Shown piece after piece: positions 14,260 through 18,247 of a stretch of 18,247 nucleotides of DNA (its first letter is position 1; every line of letters starts with the position of its first letter). The stretch is from DATAEK01 sp036258055 (GTDB lineage Bacteria; Acidobacteriota; Vicinamibacteria; Vicinamibacterales; 2-12-FULL-66-21), in assembly GCA_036258055.1 (NCBI GenBank), contig DATAEK010000264.1:1-18247 (forward strand), written 5' to 3'. The notes under the pieces were generated by a model, which searched no databases, was not told where the DNA came from, and saw nothing but the letters and a program-made list of their open reading frames with translations. The position numbers and the translations under genes were made by a program.

Positions 14260-16716
14260 ATGCATTCCCGATCGCTCGTACAAGACCTCGTGCAGGACAT
14301 CCGGGTGTCCGTTCGCACGCTTTCACGTGCGCCTCTGCTGACGACGACGATCATCGCGACAGTCGGCCTCGGCATCGGCGCGACGACAGTGATCTTCGCG
14401 GCGATCGATGCCGCCCTCCTGCGGCCGCTACCGTACGTCGATCCCGGGCGGATCGTTCGAATCTACACCGACTCCCCGCCCAACAAGTTCCATTTTTCGG
14501 TGGCTGACTATCAGGCCCTCCAAGCGCAGCAGACACACTTCGAACAGATTGCGGGCTATACGACGCGTGAGATGACCTTCAGCGACGGAAGCGTTGCCGA
14601 ACGGCTCAGAGGGCGGGTCGTGACCTGGACGTACTTCTCACTTCTTGGGATTCGGCCGGCACTGGGCTCCGGCTTCGCGGAGAGCGACGGCCGTCCCGGC
14701 AGTCCGCCGGCAGTGATGGTGAGCCACAGGTTCTGGCAGGAACGACTCGGCGGCCGGCCTGACGCGATTGGAAAGCCGGTGCGTCTCGACGGCGTCGACC
14801 ACAGACTCGCGGGCGTTCTGCCGCCGATCGTCGGACCGCTCGAACAACGGCCTCACTTCTTCGTGGCGGCACAGTGGGACACGCCTCGGCGCAAGGGCCC
14901 CTTCTTCATCACCGCACTCGGCCGATTGCGAAGCGAGTCGGAGCGATCACTCGCGAGCGACGAACTGCACGAGATCAACCGGCGGCTGTTTCCGATCTGG
15001 CGCGCGTCTTATCAGGACGAGCGCGCGACCTGGAGCATGATGGACCTCAAGGTATATGTCGTCGGCGACGTGCGGACGATTGCCGGCCTCGCGCTCGCAG
15101 CGGTCGGACTCGTCTGGCTGATCTCCTGTGCCAACGCATCGAACCTTCTCGTCGCCCGAGTCACCAGCCGGCGGCGTGAGCTGGCCGTGCGGGTTGCGCT
15201 CGGAGCATCACGCCTGCGGGTGGTGCGGTACCTGCTGTCGGAGAGCGCAGTTCTCGCCTGTGCCGCCGCGGTCGTCGGGATCGTCTTGGCCAGAGTTGGA
15301 GTCGGTCTGCTCCGCGACTTCGGGGCTGACTACTTCCCGCGCACCGCGGAGATCGGCCTCAGCGGCTCGGTTCGGTGGGTGCTGCTGGCCCTGACGGCTG
15401 CCAGCGTCGCGCTCTTCGGCCTCATTCCGGCGATGCACGGCACGGGGGGAGCACTCGACGACTCTCTGAGATCGGCAGGACGATCGTCCACGGGCAACGT
15501 CGCCGTGCGGCGGCTGCGGCGCGTGCTCGTCGCCAGCCAGTTCGCGATCGCGACACCCCTCCTCATCGTCGCGGGATTGCTGGCGGCGAGCTTGCACCAG
15601 CTCGCGCGTGTCGATCTCGGCTTCGATACCGAGAACGTACTGACGGGATCGATACTGCTGCCGGACGCGCAGTACGAAGAACCGGGACGTGTCGCGGCAT
15701 TCTGGAACGAGCTTCAGAATCGCGTCGAAGCGTTGCCCGGCGTGACCGCCGTCGCCTTCTCGGACGGCCGGCCGCCGAACGATGTCGGCAACTTCAACAA
15801 CTTCGATCTCGAAGAGTATCCGACCCGTCCCGGCCAATCGCAGCCAGTGACGCCGTGGGTTGCCGTCACGCCCGAGTACTTCAAGCTGCTCGGCCTCACC
15901 CTTGTCGAGGGTCGGCTCTTCGACGATCGCGATGGGCGGGGCGCCAACGTCGAGTCGGTGATCGTGGATCGCGCCTGGGCGAAGCGTTTCTTTCCCAATC
16001 GCAGCGCTCTCGGCAAGCGGTTTCGTGAGGGTGGCTGCACGACCTGCCCATGGACCACGGTCGTCGGCGTCGTCAGCGACGTGAAGTACGCGGGCCTGGA
16101 CAAGCCGGATGACGGGAGCGTCTACTGGCCGATGGCCGGTCGCGGCAACGTCGTTCCCATCGAAGCGGCGACGACGAGGTTCCGGTACCTGATCGTGCGG
16201 ACCGATCGCGATGCGATGGCGGTCCTGCCCAGCGTCCGTCGGATCGTGCGCGATCTCGATCCCAGCATCCCACTCTCGAGCGTCGCCCTGATTGACGACC
16301 TCGTCGCGACGTCACTGCAGTCGCAGCGCTCGCTCTCCATGCTCATCGCGGCGCTTGCCATCGTCGCGCTGGTGCTCTCGACCGTGGGGATCTACGGGGT
16401 CATGGCGTACTACGTCCAGCAGCACGCGAAGGACATCAGCATCCGCCTCGCGCTCGGCGGCGGGCCGGCAGACGTACTGCACCTGGTCGTCGGTCAGGGC
16501 ATGAAGGTCGTGGCGGCCGGCGTCGCGCTCGGTCTTCTGGCGGCGGTGTCCCTGACCCGCCTGATGGCGAGCCTGCTGTTTGGAGTCAGCCGAACGGACG
16601 CCTTCACGCTGACCTGCGTCTGCGCCCTTCTGCTCCTCACGGGGCTGTTGGCCTGCTACCTGCCCGCCCGCCGTGCGATCGGCCTCGAGCCCGCTGCTGT
16701 ACTGCGGCAGGAGTGA
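14260..16716 (+). CDS. Orphan ABC-type permease, MacB/FtsX family (ADOP type)
   Basis: 818 aa. The N-terminus has LVQDIRVSVRTL, then a transmembrane segment (about 27-52, TTTIIATVGLGIGATTVIF) and RPLPYVDPGRIVRI, the standard beginning of acidobacterial duplicated orphan permeases. A MacB_PCD periplasmic domain follows (YFSLLGIRPALGSGF, VSHRFWQERLGG), then an FtsX unit (LISCANASNLLVARVTSRRRELAVRVALGAS). A second PCD copy (YFKLLGLTLVEGRLF, VVGVVSDVKYAGLD) and a second FtsX unit (VGIYGVMAYYVQQHAKDISIRLALGGGPADV) complete the chain, which ends LPARRAIGLEPAAVLRQE. The two-fold repeat makes one polypeptide equal to a permease pair. No ATPase gene is adjacent, so it must borrow one or act as a mechanotransmitter. 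ATG 14260 has GAGG 9 nt upstream. The Sec-encoding gene starts 62 bp after its stop. Confidence 0.93.
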   Translation: MHSRSLVQDLVQDIRVSVRTLSRAPLLTTTIIATVGLGIGATTVIFAAIDAALLRPLPYVDPGRIVRIYTDSPPNKFHFSVADYQALQAQQTHFEQIAGYTTREMTFSDGSVAERLRGRVVTWTYFSLLGIRPALGSGFAESDGRPGSPPAVMVSHRFWQERLGGRPDAIGKPVRLDGVDHRLAGVLPPIVGPLEQRPHFFVAAQWDTPRRKGPFFITALGRLRSESERSLASDELHEINRRLFPIWRASYQDERATWSMMDLKVYVVGDVRTIAGLALAAVGLVWLISCANASNLLVARVTSRRRELAVRVALGASRLRVVRYLLSESAVLACAAAVVGIVLARVGVGLLRDFGADYFPRTAEIGLSGSVRWVLLALTAASVALFGLIPAMHGTGGALDDSLRSAGRSSTGNVAVRRLRRVLVASQFAIATPLLIVAGLLAASLHQLARVDLGFDTENVLTGSILLPDAQYEEPGRVAAFWNELQNRVEALPGVTAVAFSDGRPPNDVGNFNNFDLEEYPTRPGQSQPVTPWVAVTPEYFKLLGLTLVEGRLFDDRDGRGANVESVIVDRAWAKRFFPNRSALGKRFREGGCTTCPWTTVVGVVSDVKYAGLDKPDDGSVYWPMAGRGNVVPIEAATTRFRYLIVRTDRDAMAVLPSVRRIVRDLDPSIPLSSVALIDDLVATSLQSQRSLSMLIAALAIVALVLSTVGIYGVMAYYVQQHAKDISIRLALGGGPADVLHLVVGQGMKVVAAGVALGLLAAVSLTRLMASLLFGVSRTDAFTLTCVCALLLLTGLLACYLPARRAIGLEPAAVLRQE

Positions 16717-16756
16717 CGAAGGCTCGGTGTTCGGCGCAGGGCGTTCGGGGCTCGGT

Positions 16757-16762
16757 TAGAAT
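16757..16762 (+). promoter_or_regulatory. Possible -10 element of the selenoprotein gene
   Basis: TAGAAT stands 16 nt before ATG 16779 in an otherwise GC-rich gap. No -35 hexamer is evident at the usual spacing. The predicted leader is about 10 nt, in line with the missing Shine-Dalgarno of this gene. Confidence 0.35.
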
Positions 16763-16778
16763 CGGCTTCGCGAAGAAG

Positions 16779-17831
16779 ATGAAACCCAGGCCCATCTCCC
16801 GAGCGCTCTCCGCGCTTCTCGTTGCGAGTGTGCTCGCCGGCGCCGTCGGATCTGGTCGAACGCTGATCGCCCAGAGCGCACGCTCGGCCGCTGGCGATGT
16901 GCAGCAGACGATCGATGCCGCGCGCAAGGAGATTGAACGCTACAGAACGGCGGGTGGCTCGGCCGGCGTCTCCGACCATCCCGCGGTGAAATGGGATGCC
17001 GCGCTCTGGGCCTATCGCGATCGCTACCCGCACACCGATGCGGCCGCGATGGCAACCGTCGAAGCGATTCGCCAGCTGGTGCGCGCCGAACTGTGGGATC
17101 GCGCGCACGTGCGCGTCGAGTCGCTCGACGCCAACGATGCGGCGTGGGAGCGCGTGGCGTCGGTCCTCTACGAGGAAGGGATCGCGCGGAAGGATTTTTC
17201 GTACACGTCCGCAACGCTCACACAGGTAGCAGCCTCCACGACGACTCCGACGATCAAATCGGCGGCGCTGCTGATTCTCGGCCGCATGCATCGCCGCCAG
17301 GGGGACCTCGGCGCGGCGACGCGCACGCTCGAGGAGGCCAAAACGGCGGCGCCCGGGTCGCCGTCGGCCGATGAAGCGGATGGCCTCATTTACGAGATCG
17401 CGCACCTAAGCGTCGGCCTCGCGGCGCCGCCGATCTCGGGCAAGCCGCGGAACGGTCGGGGCCCGATCAACCTCGAGACCTTCCATGGCAAGCCCGTCGT
17501 TCTCGTATTCTGGGCGAGCACCTGAGCGGTCTGCATGGAGGAGGTTCCTCTACTCAAGACGCTCCAGACGAAGTACGCGAACGACGCCGTCATCCTTGGG
17601 GTCAGCGTCGACATCAACGTGCAGCGCGTGGACCGCACGATGAAGGCGAAGGGCATGACGTGGCCCATCCTCGCGGACGGGAAAGGCTTCGACGGCCCGA
17701 TTCCGAAGGCCTACCACATTCAGGGCACGCCCGAGCTGTTCGTGCTGGATCGTTCCGGACGGATCTTCGCGAGGCTCGGATCGGCAAAGCAGATCGAGGC
17801 GAGCCTGCAGACGGCGCTCGCGCAGCCGTAG
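16779..17831 (+). CDS. Selenoprotein: exported TlpA-like thioredoxin with U-x-x-C active site (UGA at 17523-17525 read as Sec)
   Basis: 350 aa when UGA at codon 249 is read as selenocysteine. Residues 1-32 form a signal peptide or anchor (ISRALSALLVASVLAGAV). Residues about 38-210 are an alpha-helical, TPR-like region (AALLILGRMHRRQGDLGAATRTLEEAKTAAPGS). Residues about 213-350 are a TlpA/ResA-like thioredoxin domain: LETFHGKPVVLVFWAST, then U249-A-V-C252, MEEVPLLKTLQ, and a cis-Pro motif GTPELFVLD at 316-324. In this family the position of the UGA is the nucleophilic Cys of WCxxC. Reading stays in the same frame on both sides, both halves are needed for one fold, and a SECIS-like hairpin begins in the UGA. 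The role is probably thiol-disulfide exchange outside the cytoplasm; the partner is unknown. ATG 16779 gives the signal peptide but has no Shine-Dalgarno. It follows the ADOP permease by 62 bp. The alternative is a Cys-to-stop mutation or a base error. Confidence 0.85.
17524..17564 (+). promoter_or_regulatory. SECIS-like hairpin for selenocysteine insertion
   Basis: A 41-nt hairpin starts in the UGA. Lower stem: 17524-17528 pair with 17560-17564 and 17530-17532 with 17557-17559, with G17529 bulged. Upper stem: GAG 17538-17540 pairs with CTC 17553-17555 and GAG 17541-17543 with CTC 17548-17550, with a UA bulge at 17551-17552. The apical loop is GUUC (17544-17547), 18 nt after the UGA. Bacterial SECIS elements recognised by SelB need a loop-proximal G (often GU) at about this distance, and the E. 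coli fdhF element also includes the UGA in its lower stem. An internal loop (17533-17537 opposite A17556) separates the stems. All pairs were read directly from the sequence; no energy was computed. Confidence 0.75.
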
Positions 17832-17854
17832 ACCCACAGTCCGCATTGTCGGTG

Positions 17855-17860
17855 TACACT
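17855..17860 (+). promoter_or_regulatory. Possible -10 element of the last gene
   Basis: TACACT lies 11 nt before the GAGG ribosome binding site (17872-17875) of the gene at 17884. It overlaps an 8-bp palindrome GTGTACAC (17852-17859). No -35 is apparent. Confidence 0.3.
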
Positions 17861-17883
17861 GCGCGTCACTCGAGGCACACGCA

Positions 17884-18247
17884 GTGTTCTGTTCCACGAT
17901 CCCAGCGCGACACGCGAGCCGTTCCGGGCTGGGGCTTCTCATCGCCGCACTCCTGACGCCGCCGAGTGCCGCTCAGGAGGCGCCCGTCATCCTGCGTGGG
18001 ACTTGGACCGCGACAGCCGGACCCACGGGCATTTACAACGGCGTCTGGTCGGCCCGACTGGAGTCCGGCGCCCCAAATAGCGCACAAGGATCGTGGGGCG
18101 TGATCGATGGTACTGGCCATGTCGTGCTGCAAGGCACGTGGTCCGCACAGAAGCGCGCGAAGGTGTGGCAAGGCAGCTGGTCGGCCGTCGTCACCGGTTC
18201 CGGCGGACGATCCTCATCGGGCCGGAAGTTTGCGGGCACGTGGCAGG
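17884..18247 (+). CDS. Secreted protein with Trp-centred repeats, partial (runs off window)
   Basis: 121 codons are open from GTG 17884 to the window end. The GTG is preceded by GAGG with an 8-nt spacer. Residues about 1-30 form a signal peptide (SGLGLLIAALLTPPSAAQ). The mature part has about six G-(T/S/V)-W units, with Trp at 41, 55, 71, 86, 99 and 120, spaced mostly 13-16 residues apart: RGTWTA, NGVWSARL, QGSWGV, QGTWSAQK, QGSWSAVV, AGTW. This suggests a repetitive beta-sheet (meander or barrel) with one Trp per hairpin. I recognise no named family. The 3' end is missing. It begins 52 bp after the selenoprotein stop on the same strand and could be co-transcribed, but it has its own ribosome binding site and possible -10. 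Confidence 0.7.
   Translation, partial: MFCSTIPARHASRSGLGLLIAALLTPPSAAQEAPVILRGTWTATAGPTGIYNGVWSARLESGAPNSAQGSWGVIDGTGHVVLQGTWSAQKRAKVWQGSWSAVVTGSGGRSSSGRKFAGTWQ

Noticed and set aside
14069..14326. 85-aa minus-strand frame in the reductase/permease spacer
   Set aside because: It overlaps the start of the permease on the other strand, is Arg/Ala-rich, and has no ribosome binding site or domain.
16656..17405. 249-aa minus-strand frame opposite the selenoprotein
   Set aside because: Arg-rich, no domain, and antisense to a protein with a coherent signal peptide and thioredoxin fold.
16713..17525. A complete 270-aa protein ending at TGA 17525
   Set aside because: It would stop inside the thioredoxin active site, and the rest of the fold continues in the same frame directly after the TGA. 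Read-through as Sec explains both halves.
17535..17831. A separate 98-aa thioredoxin-like gene starting at ATG 17535
   Set aside because: The ATG is the residue right after the resolving Cys, so the protein would lack the active site and the first beta-strands. There is no independent ribosome binding site.
16779..17831. Pseudogene by nonsense mutation
   Set aside because: There is no other frameshift or stop in 351 codons, the TGA sits precisely at the catalytic Cys, and a SECIS-like hairpin is present. It remains the main alternative until reads and selB are checked.

Overview
The window is GC-rich and bacterial. It carries a hallmark set of families: membrane Ser/Thr kinases with TolB-type propellers, winged-helix/FHA regulators, an Oar-like TonB-dependent receptor with a carboxypeptidase-regulatory domain, and an orphan MacB/FtsX-type permease of the large 'ADOP' kind. 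This combination points to Acidobacteriota, probably Vicinamibacteria-like. The assignment is an inference from gene content, not from a marker gene.

Layout. 1-151 (minus) is the N-terminus of a Ser/Thr kinase that leaves the window. It diverges from a two-gene plus-strand unit (289-3525): a winged-helix/FHA regulator and a transmembrane kinase with an extracytoplasmic beta-propeller. 3538-6456 (minus) is a 972-aa TonB-dependent receptor. It diverges, over a 140-bp spacer rich in inverted repeats, from a plus-strand lipoprotein (6597-7724), which is followed by a secreted beta-helix protein (7887-9032). 9060-10020 (minus) holds a second winged-helix/FHA regulator and a small zinc-ribbon protein. 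10267-11430 (plus) is a crcB fluoride channel with a double-domain DUF190 protein. 11533-14010 (minus) holds an ArnT/PMT-type glycosyltransferase and an F420/NADP-reductase-like protein. 14260-16716 (plus) is the orphan ABC-type permease.

The most notable locus is 16779-17831 (plus). An apparent gene break there is best read as an in-frame UGA selenocysteine codon. An exported protein with an N-terminal helical region and a C-terminal TlpA-like thioredoxin domain carries UGA exactly where the first cysteine of the CxxC active site belongs (U-A-V-C). A SECIS-like hairpin (17524-17564) begins in the UGA itself. Its GUUC apical loop lies 18 nt after the UGA, with a paired lower stem that includes the UGA, as in classical bacterial SECIS elements. 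A gene caller would split this into a truncated protein and a headless thioredoxin. The last gene (17884 to the end) is a partial secreted protein with Trp-centred repeats.

Functional picture (inference): signalling through phospho-Thr (kinases and FHA regulators) sits beside cell-surface proteins (receptor, lipoprotein, beta-helix protein). The right half covers ion homeostasis, envelope glycosylation, envelope transport and extracytoplasmic thiol/selenol redox chemistry. No tRNA, rRNA, CRISPR array or intact insertion sequence was recognised. No intergenic gap exceeds 250 bp.
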